From contig CP053446.1 in the NCBI GenBank assembly GCA_013285405.1, forward strand, positions 3,271,001-3,335,000: a stretch of DNA of 64,000 nucleotides. Reading direction: 5' to 3'. This document shows positions 18,342 through 27,794 of the stretch, in pieces. The translations under genes and the position numbers were made by a program. A model generated the notes under the pieces. It saw only the letters and a program-made list of their open reading frames with translations, was not told the origin of the DNA and did no database searches. This DNA comes from Ignavibacteriota bacterium. Lineage in GTDB: Bacteria > Bacteroidota > Ignavibacteria > Ignavibacteriales > Ignavibacteriaceae. How positions within the stretch are numbered: the stretch's first letter is position 1; each line of letters opens with the position of its first letter.

Positions 18342-19175
18342 ATGGAATTAGTAAAAGTTTATCTTATCCAAAGCATTACAACTGCCGCAAACAATCTTAG
18401 ACTGAATGCCCAGCAAATTGAAGTTGTTGGTTTATTACGTGAAACGATAATCAATGCTGAGGATATTGGTGCTGAATTGTTATTAATGAAAAAGACTACC
18501 GAACTTTCAAAGCTGGCAATCAGGTTGAGTGAAATTCATACTTTTCTCACTCAGGGTAAAGTGGATTTTATTAAAATTTCGGAACAGTTTCGTGAACACA
18601 GCAGATATCTGATCAGGGATCTTAATCAGTTTCTTGAAAATGTAACACCCAATATTTTTAAAGATGCATTTTTGAAGATGAATAATACACAACAATCTGC
18701 ACTTGATATTGAACTGGTTGATCGGAGTAATTTATCTCAAGAATTATTTGACAAAGGATTATCAATCACGGATGAAAAGTCATCTGAGGTTCAACCAAAG
18801 ATTACCTACACAACATTGGATTTTGAGAAAAAGATTCTTAGTCCGATCAAATCACTGGATGACATTCTCAAAAAAATTCCTTCTGGAAATGTTAGTGATC
18901 AGGAATTAAAACATACTTCGGAATTGATGACTGAACACGCAGAACTTTCCTCTCAACAGGGATTTAAAGTCTTATCACAGATGCATAATCTAATTGCCCG
19001 GTCATTCGATGCAATCTCAAAAGGCAATCTTATTGTGGATAAAACAATTGTGGAATCACTTCGCGCATGCCTTATTGTTATTGTGGCTGTAGTAAAGAGA
19101 AAAGATGTTGATATCACCGGATACCTGAACAGGGCTGAGGAGTTCGGCAATAAATATTTTCAGCAAAATTTTTAG
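18342..19175 (+). CDS. Helical protein of unknown function
   Basis: 277 aa, not recognised. No signal peptide or membrane segment. The N-terminal 125 residues are predicted to be mostly amphipathic helix (AANNLRLNAQQIEVVGLLRE, SEQFREHSRYLIRDLNQFLE); a Ser/Thr-rich middle (about 125-160) follows, then a second helical part (about 165-277). The frame is continuous with base composition like its neighbours. It is divergent from the nuo operon and ends 11 bases before the mannose-1-phosphate guanylyltransferase gene, suggesting one transcript. Confidence 0.7.
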   Translation: MELVKVYLIQSITTAANNLRLNAQQIEVVGLLRETIINAEDIGAELLLMKKTTELSKLAIRLSEIHTFLTQGKVDFIKISEQFREHSRYLIRDLNQFLENVTPNIFKDAFLKMNNTQQSALDIELVDRSNLSQELFDKGLSITDEKSSEVQPKITYTTLDFEKKILSPIKSLDDILKKIPSGNVSDQELKHTSELMTEHAELSSQQGFKVLSQMHNLIARSFDAISKGNLIVDKTIVESLRACLIVIVAVVKRKDVDITGYLNRAEEFGNKYFQQNF

Positions 19176-19186
19176 GAAATAATTTA

Positions 19187-20254
19187 ATGGAATTATATTC
19201 AGTAATAATGGCTGGTGGTATTGGAGCACGATTCTGGCCAAGAAGTAAGAAGAAAAGTCCAAAACAACTTCTGAAAATTGTTGGTGAAAAGACAATGATT
19301 CAGGAAACATTTAGGAGATTAAACGGACTTGTCCCGCGTGAAAATATATTGATAGTAACTAATGAAACACAAAAACCTGGTATTCTCGAACAACTTCCCG
19401 AAGTTCCTCCTGAAAATATTATACTTGAACCTTTTGGAAGAAATACCGCAGCTTGTATCGGACTGGCTTCCGTAATTATTAAAAGAAGATCACCTGATGC
19501 GGTTACTTTTGTAATGCCAGCCGATCATATTATCAGAGACAATGAAAATTTTATAAATACATTAAAAACTGCAGCACAATTTTCTTTTGATAATAATGCG
19601 TTGTTAACTATTGGAATTCAGCCAACAAAACCTGAGACAGGCTATGGTTATATCCAGATTGATGAAGACTCAGCTAAGAATAATGTTTTCAAAGTTTTAA
19701 CATTTGCAGAAAAACCAAATTATTCTACTGCTGTTAATTTTATAAAGAGCGGAGATTTTTTCTGGAATAGTGGAATGTTCATCTGGAAAATAAATACTAT
19801 CCTTAATGAGTTTAAAAATTTAATGCCCGATCTATATGAGGGATTGGTAAAAATGGAAGACAATCTGGACAAACCGGATTTCCAGAATACTCTGTCAGAC
19901 ATTTACGGTCATCTGAAAAGTATTTCGATTGATTATGGAATCATGGAGAAATCTGATAAAGTTTTTCTGGTCAAAGGTAATTTCTATTGGAGCGATGTCG
20001 GTAGCTGGGATGCTGTTTATGATTTAAGCGAAAAAGATCCTGATGGAAATGTTAAAGTTGGAACTATTTACACCGATATGGCTTTGGATTCGTACATCTA
20101 CTCGCCTGATAAATTTACTGCAGTAATCGGATTAGATAATATTATTGTGATCAACACAAACAATGCTCTGCTTATTTGCAAAAGAGATAAAGCTCAGGAT
20201 GTAAAAAATATTATCGACTATCTTAAATTGAATAAACTTGACGAACAGCTTTAA
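19187..20254 (+). CDS. manC: Mannose-1-phosphate guanylyltransferase
   Basis: 355 aa cytoplasmic nucleotidyltransferase making GDP-mannose from mannose-1-phosphate and GTP, for polysaccharide or glycan synthesis. The N-terminal nucleotide-binding motif GGIGARFWPRSKKKSPKQLL (11-30) is clear; later marks are ILEPFGRNTAACIGLAS, VMPADHII, TFAEKP and FFWNSGMFIWK. It is the monofunctional short form, without the C-terminal mannose-6-phosphate isomerase domain. It is followed after five bases by the RpiB-like gene. Confidence 0.92.
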   Translation: MELYSVIMAGGIGARFWPRSKKKSPKQLLKIVGEKTMIQETFRRLNGLVPRENILIVTNETQKPGILEQLPEVPPENIILEPFGRNTAACIGLASVIIKRRSPDAVTFVMPADHIIRDNENFINTLKTAAQFSFDNNALLTIGIQPTKPETGYGYIQIDEDSAKNNVFKVLTFAEKPNYSTAVNFIKSGDFFWNSGMFIWKINTILNEFKNLMPDLYEGLVKMEDNLDKPDFQNTLSDIYGHLKSISIDYGIMEKSDKVFLVKGNFYWSDVGSWDAVYDLSEKDPDGNVKVGTIYTDMALDSYIYSPDKFTAVIGLDNIIVINTNNALLICKRDKAQDVKNIIDYLKLNKLDEQL

Positions 20255-20259
20255 TTCAA

Positions 20260-20946
20260 ATGAAAATACTGGTAACTGAAAGAGATATCATAGAACTTGA
20301 AAAGCAGGGGATCAAAGTTTTACAAAAAACAAAGAATACAATTATTACTCCTCTCGCTGCTGACCGTATCAAATCTTCCAAATTTACCGTGGTAGAAAAA
20401 GAAGTATTACACGATAATAGTTCGCAAAAATTAGCCAGCGTATTTCCCACACTGCGGAAAAAAGTAATTTTCGGAAGTGATCATACAGGATTCAAACTAA
20501 AAAATATTTTGATAAAGTATCTGGCAGATAAAAATTATGAAATTACAGATGCAGGTACATTCAATGAACAATCCTGTGATTATCCTGATTATGCAAAAAT
20601 CGTAGCAGTAAGTGTATCGAAAGGTGAGAATGATTTTGGAATTTTAATCGATGCAACTGGAATTCCATCCTCTATCACGGCAAATAAGATAAAAGGAATC
20701 AGAGCAGCAACCTGCTACAATACATTCAGCGCAAGAAGTGCACGCGCACATAACAACGCAAACATTATTGTTGTTGGTGTAAAAGCTCTTGGTGAAGAGT
20801 CAATAAAATTAATCATTGATGAATGGCTTGTCACTAAATTTGAGGGTGGCAGACATCAGCACAGACTCGATAAAATATCCAGGATTGAAAATGATTCTTC
20901 TTCTCAGAAGAGTAACCAATCAAATAATTTTGAAATAAGTGAATGA
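20260..20946 (+). CDS. RpiB/LacAB-family protein with N-terminal extension, catalytic Cys missing
   Basis: 228 aa. Residues about 68-205 match ribose-5-phosphate isomerase B (VIFGSDHTGFKLK, CDYPDYAKIVA, NKIKGIRAA, ARAHNNANIIVVG). The usual active-site loop CGTGIGMS is replaced by DATGIPSS, with Asp131 at the position of the catalytic Cys. The first 67 residues form an extra domain with IITPLAADRIKSS, a motif reminiscent of proteins linked to bacterial microcompartments (from memory, unverified). The family normally interconverts ribose- and ribulose-5-phosphate; whether this member does so is doubtful. A sugar isomerase of different specificity is possible. Confidence 0.75.
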   Translation: MKILVTERDIIELEKQGIKVLQKTKNTIITPLAADRIKSSKFTVVEKEVLHDNSSQKLASVFPTLRKKVIFGSDHTGFKLKNILIKYLADKNYEITDAGTFNEQSCDYPDYAKIVAVSVSKGENDFGILIDATGIPSSITANKIKGIRAATCYNTFSARSARAHNNANIIVVGVKALGEESIKLIIDEWLVTKFEGGRHQHRLDKISRIENDSSSQKSNQSNNFEISE

Positions 20947-21022
20947 AGCCCTAATTTTCATAAGCCAAATAGATATTTAAATTCAGATAATGATGTTTTA
21001 TCAGCAAAAGGCACTTCTTAAA

Positions 21023-21057
21023 ATTACTCAACTATCAATTACTCAAAATCAATTAAA
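21023..21057. repeat. Short degenerate 7-8 bp repeat upstream of pyrK
   Basis: Units of the form ATTACTCA / ACTATCA / ATTACTCA / AAATCAATT repeat just before the pyrK start. They resemble the arrays at 16637 and 30611. Their role is unknown. Confidence 0.4.
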
Positions 21058-21819
21058 TTGTTCATCATAAATTCACCTCTTGAAGAAATCCTGGAAATAA
21101 ATCCTCAGATTTTTCTCCTTAAAGTTTTTTCTCCTGAGCTTGCAGCAGTTATTAAACCTGGTCAGTTTTTGAATATCAGGGTGACCAACCGAACTTCACC
21201 ACTTCTGCGAAGACCTTTTAGTGTTTGCGATGTTGAAGGAGACCATTTGTATCTGATGTTCAACATTACAGGAGAAGGAACTAATATGCTTGCACACAAA
21301 CCAATCGGCAGCGATCTGGATATTCTCGGACCACTTGGAAATGGTTTTAATCTTGAAGGAAATTACAACACAGCCGTGATTGTAGCTGGCGGATTGGGAG
21401 CTGCACCTTTTCCTTATGTAACACGGATGTTAGATGGAAAGAAAAAAATTCTTTCATTTGTTGGTGGAAGATCAAGACACGATGTTATAACTTATAATCT
21501 GAAGAATGAAAAAATTGCATCTGACGATGGAAGTCTGGGTGTAAAAGGTAACGTTATCCAATTGCTTGAACAGAATTTACCAATTTTGCAGAATGACAGA
21601 ATAAAAGTATTTGGTTGCGGACCGAATGCGATGCTTAGAGCATTAAAAGAGTTTTGTCTTAAGTACAACTTCGAGTGTGAAGTATCAACCGAATGTGCAA
21701 TGGCATGCGGTTTTGGAATTTGTCAGGGTTGTCCTATTGAATCAACCAAACAATCTGATAAATATTTGCTTGTATGTACGGATGGACCCGTTTTTAATAT
21801 TAAGGATGTGGTGATATGA
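21058..21819 (+). CDS. pyrK: Dihydroorotate dehydrogenase electron-transfer subunit
   Basis: 253 aa FAD and 2Fe-2S protein that passes electrons from PyrD to NAD+ in pyrimidine synthesis. Seen: RRPFSVCDVEG for FAD binding, VAGGLGAAPFPYV for the nucleotide fold, and the Cys cluster ECAMACGFGICQGC plus a later Cys in YLLVC. The start is a TTG at 21058 because no in-frame ATG precedes the conserved N-terminus. It overlaps pyrD by four bases (ATGA), so the two subunits are translated together. Confidence 0.92.
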   Translation: MFIINSPLEEILEINPQIFLLKVFSPELAAVIKPGQFLNIRVTNRTSPLLRRPFSVCDVEGDHLYLMFNITGEGTNMLAHKPIGSDLDILGPLGNGFNLEGNYNTAVIVAGGLGAAPFPYVTRMLDGKKKILSFVGGRSRHDVITYNLKNEKIASDDGSLGVKGNVIQLLEQNLPILQNDRIKVFGCGPNAMLRALKEFCLKYNFECEVSTECAMACGFGICQGCPIESTKQSDKYLLVCTDGPVFNIKDVVI

Positions 21820-22733
21820 GCAGCGTAGATTTATCTGTAAATATTGGATCGCTAACTTTACGAAATCCCATTATGCTTGCTTCGGGGACTGCCGGTTACG
21901 GTAATGAAATATCTGAATTTACAGATTTGAATATGCTTGGTGGTATTGTAACAAAATCATTAAGCCTGAAACCAAGAAAAGGAAATCCGCCGCAAAGAAT
22001 AGTTGAAACTCCTTCAGGTATGTTGAATGCAATTGGACTTGCAAATGTTGGGGTTGAAGTTTTTATAAAAGAAAAAATCCCATTCCTTAAAAATTACAAT
22101 GTTCCTTTGATATGTAATATTGCTGCAAGTACGATCGAGGAGTACGTTGAGTGTACAAAAATTCTCACCACAGAAGAAACTATCAAAGCATTTGAAATAA
22201 ATGTTTCGTGCCCAAACGTAAAAGATGGTGGTTTGTCTTTTGGAAATAATCTAAAAGCAGTAGCAGCTATAACTGAAAAAGTCAGAGCAGTAACTAATAA
22301 ACCACTTATCATAAAACTTTCGCCAAATGTATCTTATATTTTTGAATTTGCACAGGCTGCAAAAGAAAACGGAGCCGATGCTGTTTCCGCAATTAATACT
22401 CTTGTTGGCGCATCATTCAATATTCTTACTCGCAAACCAAAAATCCATAACATTACAGGTGGATTATCAGGTCCGGCAATAAAACCTATTGCAATTGCAA
22501 AAGTGCTGGAAATATCGAGACAAGTTAAAATTCCTATAATTGGTGTCGGTGGGATTATGGATTGGAAAGACGTAATTGAGTTTATAATTGCAGGCTCTAC
22601 AGCTGTACAAATAGGTACACTAAATTTTATTGATCCAACTGCACCGGGTAAAATTGTCAATCAACTCGAAGAATTTTGCATCAACAATGGAATTAAGAAA
22701 ATCACAGATCTAATTGCATCATATAAATTATAA
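21816..22733 (+). CDS. pyrD: Dihydroorotate dehydrogenase, class 1B catalytic subunit
   Basis: 305 aa FMN enzyme that oxidises dihydroorotate to orotate. Family marks: NPIMLASGTAGYG, GGIVTKSLSLKPRKGNPPQR, the active-site region EINVSCPNVKDGG with catalytic Cys, KLSPNV, and GVGGIMDWKDVIEFIIAGS. Pairing with pyrK identifies the NAD+-linked class 1B form. Confidence 0.95.
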   Translation: MSSVDLSVNIGSLTLRNPIMLASGTAGYGNEISEFTDLNMLGGIVTKSLSLKPRKGNPPQRIVETPSGMLNAIGLANVGVEVFIKEKIPFLKNYNVPLICNIAASTIEEYVECTKILTTEETIKAFEINVSCPNVKDGGLSFGNNLKAVAAITEKVRAVTNKPLIIKLSPNVSYIFEFAQAAKENGADAVSAINTLVGASFNILTRKPKIHNITGGLSGPAIKPIAIAKVLEISRQVKIPIIGVGGIMDWKDVIEFIIAGSTAVQIGTLNFIDPTAPGKIVNQLEEFCINNGIKKITDLIASYKL

Positions 22734-22737
22734 TTTG

Positions 22738-24009
22738 ATGGATATCGAAGCTTCACTGAAGAAACTCTTTTCTCTTCATACTTTCGGTATAAAACTTGGG
22801 CTTGATAATACAATTGGTTTCCTGAATTATCTTGGTAACCCACAGAATAATTTAAAAACTATTCACGTCGCCGGTTCAAATGGAAAAGGCAGTACATCTT
22901 CATTTATTGCAAGTATTCTTCAGGAGTTTGGTTTTAGGATTGGTTTGTACACTTCACCACATTTTGTAAAGTTTAATGAACGCATTGTTATTAACGGAAA
23001 TCAAATTGAAGATGAGTTTGTAGCTGATTTCTTTTCAACTCACGAAAAATATATTGATGAACATCAACTTACTTTTTTTGAAGTGACAACGGCAATGGCT
23101 TTTCAATATTTCAATGCGATGAGAACAGATTATTGTGTAATCGAAACAGGACTTGGCGGAAGACTTGATTCAACAAATGTTTTACCGGGCGGGCTGGATT
23201 CACAAAATCGTTTGGCAGTTGTAATTACTTCCATCAGTCTGGAACATACCAATGTTTTGGGAACCACTATAAATCAAATTACATCTGAAAAAGCTGCAAT
23301 TATTAAGAAGAATTCAAAAGTATTTACCGGGTTGTTAAACCCGGAAGCTGAGAATGTTATAAATCAAAAATGTAAAGAAATTGAAGTTCCACATTTCCCT
23401 GTAAAGAAATTTTTAATAGATGGAAATAAAACAAGTGTCAGACTCCCTAGTAATACATTAATTGAAATTAATCCACCATTGAGAGGTCATTATCAAAAAA
23501 TAAATGCTGCACTTGCCGTGTTAACTGTTGCAGAATCATTTTCAATGTTTGATGAAAAAAAGTTTATTGCCGGTATCCAAAATGTTTCCACAAATACAGG
23601 TCTGACTGGCAGATATGAAATATATAATGAGTTACCAAGGATAATTTTTGATTCAGCTCATAATCCTGAAGGAGTTGAAAACTTCCTTAGTGAGTTTTCT
23701 ACTGAATATACAAATTACCAAAAAAGACTAGTAATATTTGGAGTAATGAAAGATAAAGCAATTGAAGAGATGATAAAGAAGCTTGGGATGTACTTTGATG
23801 AAATATTATTATCTGAAATCCAATATGATCGGGCAGCCAAGCCTGATGAAGTTTTTGAAATATGTAAACGGTTAAACATCAATTGCAGAATACTCAAACA
23901 GCCGGCAGTTTTTATAAAAGAATTTACAAAAAGAGAATCCAATGACTGCCTGGTTGTGCTGGGGAGTATGTATTTACTGGGTGAAATTAAGCAACAATTA
24001 CAGGGATGA
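22738..24009 (+). CDS. folC: Folylpolyglutamate synthase / dihydrofolate synthase
   Basis: ATP-dependent Mur-ligase-family enzyme that adds glutamate to folates. Phosphate loop GSNGKGSTSSFIASIL, then LYTSPHFVKFNERI, ETGLGGRLDSTNV and IIFDSAHNPEGVENFL. I choose the ATG at 22738 (423 aa), four bases after the pyrD stop; a TTG at 22714 would overlap pyrD and adds only eight poor residues. Confidence 0.95.
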   Translation: MDIEASLKKLFSLHTFGIKLGLDNTIGFLNYLGNPQNNLKTIHVAGSNGKGSTSSFIASILQEFGFRIGLYTSPHFVKFNERIVINGNQIEDEFVADFFSTHEKYIDEHQLTFFEVTTAMAFQYFNAMRTDYCVIETGLGGRLDSTNVLPGGLDSQNRLAVVITSISLEHTNVLGTTINQITSEKAAIIKKNSKVFTGLLNPEAENVINQKCKEIEVPHFPVKKFLIDGNKTSVRLPSNTLIEINPPLRGHYQKINAALAVLTVAESFSMFDEKKFIAGIQNVSTNTGLTGRYEIYNELPRIIFDSAHNPEGVENFLSEFSTEYTNYQKRLVIFGVMKDKAIEEMIKKLGMYFDEILLSEIQYDRAAKPDEVFEICKRLNINCRILKQPAVFIKEFTKRESNDCLVVLGSMYLLGEIKQQLQG

Positions 24010-24013
24010 ATGC

Positions 24014-24044
24014 TTGACATTTACAAATTTAAGGTTTATGTTTC
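24014..24044 (+). promoter_or_regulatory. Promoter of rho
   Basis: TTGACA (24014-24019), 17-base spacer, TATGTT (24037-24042); in the Bacteroidota format TTG-N20-TATGTTTC. The predicted start near 24050 gives a 5' leader of about 140 bases before the rho ATG, containing a small hairpin ACTGG/CCAGT near 24116-24132. A long leader fits the autoregulation known for rho in other bacteria (inference). Confidence 0.6.
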
Positions 24045-24192
24045 GGTGAGCCGCAAAAACCTATCAAGTAAAATACAAATTGTTATAAGTAATAATTATT
24101 TCCCCGAATTCACAGACTGGCAGAGAACCAGTAAAATTTTATGTTAAATAACTATACCTTCATCTGACAAACAATAATTCAGGATAAAAAAA

Positions 24193-25446
24193 ATGCCAAT
24201 GGATATATCCGAACTCAAATCGAAGAAGATCGTAGAACTAAATGAAATTGCCAAAGAATTAAATATTCCCGGCTACAGCGATCTTCGTAAACAGGAACTC
24301 ATCTTCAAAATTCTGGAAGCTCAAACTTCAAAGGATGGTTTAACATTTTCGAAAGGCGTGCTGGAAGTTCTTCCTGATGGTTATGGATTCCTTCGTTCTT
24401 CGGACTACAATTACCTGCCATCTCCCGACGATATTTATGTTTCTCCCTCGCAGATTAAAAAGTTCAGCTTGAGGACAGGAGATTTTGTAAGTGGACAGGT
24501 AAGACCTCCAAAAGAAGGTGAAAGATTTTTTGCACTTCTGCGTGTCGAAGCTGTAAACGGACTAGCACCGGAAAATATTCGTGAAAGAACTTTATTCGAT
24601 AATCTTGTCCCGGTTTATCCCACGAAAAAAATTAATCTTGAATCTGCACCTGGCGAATATTCAATGAGAGTGATGGATATGCTCGCTCCGATTGGTAAAG
24701 GTCAGAGAGGTTTAATTGTATCACCACCAAAAAGCGGTAAAACTGTTTTGCTTCAGAAAATTGCTAACTCGATTACTCGTAATCATCCTGAAATAAAATT
24801 AATCGTTTTGCTGATTGATGAAAGACCTGAAGAAGTAACAGATATGGAAAGATCTGTTCAAGGTGAGGTTATCAGTTCAACTTTTGACGAACCTGCTGAC
24901 CGACACGTTCAGGTTGCTGATATGGTAATTGAGAAAGCTAAAAGAATGGTAGAGGCAAACGAACACGTGGTAATTCTTCTCGATAGTATTACACGTTTAG
25001 CAAGAGCTCACAACATTGTTGTTCCTCACAGCGGAAGAATATTATCAGGTGGTGTGGATTCAAACGCACTCCATAAACCAAAAAGATTTTTTGGTGCTGC
25101 AAGAAATACTGAGGATGGCGGAAGCTTGACTATTATTGCAACTGCTCTAATCGATACAGGAAGCAGAATGGATGATGTTATTTTCGAAGAATTTAAAGGA
25201 ACTGGTAATATGGAACTTGTTCTCAATCGTGATTTGAGTGACAGAAGAATATTTCCTGCAATTGATGTAAACCGTTCTGGAACAAGAAGGGAAGATTTAT
25301 TAATGAAAGAAGATGATTTAGGTAAAATCTGGATTCTTAGAAAAATACTCAGTGATTTTAGTCCGGTTGAAGCAATGGAATTTTTACTTGATAAAATAAG
25401 AGGAACGAAGAACAATAAAGATTTCCTGAACAATATGAACAACTGA
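24193..25446 (+). CDS. rho: Transcription termination factor Rho
   Basis: Hexameric RNA helicase that ends transcription, 417 aa. Seen: N-terminal helical Rho domain ([20 protein letters not shown]), cold-shock-like RNA-binding fold with [15 protein letters not shown], Walker [16 protein letters not shown] (about 177-191), [16 protein letters not shown] and the C-terminal Q/R-loop region. No large N-terminal insertion of the kind seen in many Bacteroidetes Rho proteins is present. It has its own promoter. Confidence 0.98.
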   Translation: MPMDISELKSKKIVELNEIAKELNIPGYSDLRKQELIFKILEAQTSKDGLTFSKGVLEVLPDGYGFLRSSDYNYLPSPDDIYVSPSQIKKFSLRTGDFVSGQVRPPKEGERFFALLRVEAVNGLAPENIRERTLFDNLVPVYPTKKINLESAPGEYSMRVMDMLAPIGKGQRGLIVSPPKSGKTVLLQKIANSITRNHPEIKLIVLLIDERPEEVTDMERSVQGEVISSTFDEPADRHVQVADMVIEKAKRMVEANEHVVILLDSITRLARAHNIVVPHSGRILSGGVDSNALHKPKRFFGAARNTEDGGSLTIIATALIDTGSRMDDVIFEEFKGTGNMELVLNRDLSDRRIFPAIDVNRSGTRREDLLMKEDDLGKIWILRKILSDFSPVEAMEFLLDKIRGTKNNKDFLNNMNN

Positions 25447-25484
25447 CAGTTAAAGTTCAACGATTAATTGTAACGAATTTTACC

Positions 25485-25514
25485 TTGTTTGTAATCCAGC
25501 CATTTATATTTTTC
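25485..25514 (+). promoter_or_regulatory. Possible promoter of the GWxTD gene
   Basis: TTG (25485-25487), 19-base spacer, TATTTTTC (25507-25514). The GTG start at 25525 follows so closely that the message would be leaderless or nearly so. Confidence 0.4.
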
Positions 25515-25524
25515 ATCTAAAAAA

Positions 25525-26796
25525 GTGAAAAAATTTTTAGCAGGACTCATCCTTACTACACTTAGCTTATTCGGGCAAACAGAACCCGATAATCCTCCTG
25601 TTGTACCAATCATGCCTTTTCGATCCGAAATAATCTCATTTCCGAGGGTTGATGGAGAATTCTCCGTTTACTACACTTTTAAAGTTCCTTACCGTCTTCT
25701 CGTATTTGAACGGAACGATAATTCATTCATTGCAGGGTTTCGAATTATAGTCGAAATACTGGATGATGATTCCAGGTTGGTTACAAGAGATATTAAAGAC
25801 AGCAAAGTTTCCGTAAATAATTTTGATTCGACTAATGATAATAATTTATTTCTCCAGAATTTTCTGAGTTTCAAAGTAAAACCCGGTGAGTACAAAGTTG
25901 CTGCTTTCATTTCTGATAAAAATTCATCTGGTGAATTGCCTCTGAAACCTGTTGAATTAATTTTGGAGGAGGATAAAGTTGTGCTTCATCCTTTAGTTAT
26001 TAAAACGAATGAGTTAATTTGTGAGGAACAAAAATCTTTCGAATTGACTAATGCAGGCGGAAAGATTCCATTTAGCAGTGAGACATATCATTTAATCATT
26101 CCTGTTCGTGATACATCCGTATCGCAGCTTACAATTTCAATTGAAAACAACGAAGAAGAGATCATCTCAACAGAATTAAATGAGTTTTACATTTTACCGC
26201 CTGGAATTAATAAATGTGAGGAACAAATATCAGTCACGAAAAATCAAGCGAATTTGCTGCTTAAGAATTTTATTTTGCACGATGTTAATAAAAATCTTTC
26301 TGAGGGTGAAGTAGTATTAACAGTAGTAAATGAAGAAAAATCTATTGATGAAGAATTTCGTTCTCAAATTGTATGGTTCAATAAACCATTCTCGCTGATG
26401 GATCCTGAAAAAGCAATAGAAAATCTTAGTTTTATTGCGTCTGATTCTATTATTTACACATTGCTTCAAGAAAGTACTTCTGATTATCCAAATGTTCTTT
26501 CTGAGTACTGGAAGAAATATGATCCCACACCAGAAACTGTTTTTAATGAAGTTATGTCCGAGTACTATAAACGTATTGATTATGCAATAAAGGAATTCAA
26601 AGGTATAGGAAAGATCAATGGCGCAAAGACTGACAGAGGTGTAGTTTATATCAAATTTGGTCATCCTGAAAAAATTGAACGATCTTCAAATTCTATGGGA
26701 CAAATTGTTGAAACCTGGACTTATGCAAAACCAGATCGAATATTTTCCTTTATTGATAAAGATGGAAAAGGAAATTTTAATTTGTCTGAGAATTAA
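25525..26796 (+). CDS. GWxTD domain-containing exported protein
   Basis: 423 aa. Signal peptide of about 18 residues (KKFLAGLILTTLSLFGQ), a beta-rich middle, then the C-terminal GWxTD-type region: TDRGVVYIKFGHPEKIERS followed by ETWTYAKPDRIFSFID. Family function is unknown; it is common in Ignavibacteria and related phyla. The start is a GTG. The stop overlaps the pdxA ATG by one base. Confidence 0.8.
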   Translation: MKKFLAGLILTTLSLFGQTEPDNPPVVPIMPFRSEIISFPRVDGEFSVYYTFKVPYRLLVFERNDNSFIAGFRIIVEILDDDSRLVTRDIKDSKVSVNNFDSTNDNNLFLQNFLSFKVKPGEYKVAAFISDKNSSGELPLKPVELILEEDKVVLHPLVIKTNELICEEQKSFELTNAGGKIPFSSETYHLIIPVRDTSVSQLTISIENNEEEIISTELNEFYILPPGINKCEEQISVTKNQANLLLKNFILHDVNKNLSEGEVVLTVVNEEKSIDEEFRSQIVWFNKPFSLMDPEKAIENLSFIASDSIIYTLLQESTSDYPNVLSEYWKKYDPTPETVFNEVMSEYYKRIDYAIKEFKGIGKINGAKTDRGVVYIKFGHPEKIERSSNSMGQIVETWTYAKPDRIFSFIDKDGKGNFNLSEN

Positions 26797-27794
26797 TGGG
26801 AAGATTTGTTTTTACATGCGGTGATATTAACGGTATCGGACCAGAGATATTAATCAAGACCATCAACAAACTCTCTTCAAAAAAGAATACTGATAAGTAC
26901 ACACTAATAATTCCTGAAAAAATATTTAATCTCACATCCAGAATAGTTGAACCAACATTTGAATATAAAATAATCAGGGGAATAACTTCCGTCAATCATA
27001 CTGATGATATAATAAGTGTTCTTGATTTTAAATCCGGAAAACAAAAATATGGCAGACCAACAATTGATTCAGGGAAAGCAGCATATTCAGCATTAAAAAC
27101 TTCTTTCGATTTACTAAAAAAGAAATTAGCTGATGCGGTTATAACTGCTCCTGTTTCAAAAACTGCTCTGAGAATGGCTGGTATTAAATATCCCGGTCAA
27201 ACTGAAATGTATGCAGATTGGTGTAAGGTTAAAAATTTTGTTATGACATTTTTATCCGGAGAGCTTAGAGTAGGACTTTATTCAATCCACATTCCTGTTA
27301 AAGATGTGTCAAGCTCGATTAACAAGAAGTTACTTACCTCAAAATTAGATACAGTTATTAAAATGCTAAAGTTTGATCTTGGAATTAAAAAACCGAGAAT
27401 TGCATTACTTGGATTGAATCCTCATGCCGGTGAAAACGGAATTATTGGTGATGAGGAAAAAAAAGTCATTGAGCCTGTAATCAATCACAAACATTTTAAG
27501 GGAATTATTGAAGGAACATTTTCTTCAGACGCTTTCTTTGCAGGCAGAAGATTTAAAGATTATGATTTAGTCTTTGGTCTCTATCACGATCAGGTTTTAA
27601 TTCCATTTAAATATATAAATTCAGGCAGAGGAGTAAACTATTCCGCAGGACTTCCGATTATCAGAACATCGCCTGACCATGGGACGGCTTATGATATTGC
27701 AGGACACGGAATTGCAGATGAATCAAGTATGATTGAAGCATATAATTATGCTAAGTTCATTTTGCGGAATAGAAAGAAGATCAATAACGGATGA
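26796..27794 (+). CDS. pdxA: 4-hydroxythreonine-4-phosphate dehydrogenase
   Basis: 332 aa NAD-dependent enzyme of pyridoxal-5'-phosphate synthesis. Marks: FTCGDINGIGPEI at the N-terminus, APVSKTALRMAGIKYPGQTE, LGLNPHAGENG, GLYHDQVLIPFK and RTSPDHGTAYDIAGHG, with the metal-binding His residues. Overlaps both neighbours by a few bases, so it is part of the 25525-29202 operon. Confidence 0.95.
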   Translation: MGRFVFTCGDINGIGPEILIKTINKLSSKKNTDKYTLIIPEKIFNLTSRIVEPTFEYKIIRGITSVNHTDDIISVLDFKSGKQKYGRPTIDSGKAAYSALKTSFDLLKKKLADAVITAPVSKTALRMAGIKYPGQTEMYADWCKVKNFVMTFLSGELRVGLYSIHIPVKDVSSSINKKLLTSKLDTVIKMLKFDLGIKKPRIALLGLNPHAGENGIIGDEEKKVIEPVINHKHFKGIIEGTFSSDAFFAGRRFKDYDLVFGLYHDQVLIPFKYINSGRGVNYSAGLPIIRTSPDHGTAYDIAGHGIADESSMIEAYNYAKFILRNRKKINNG

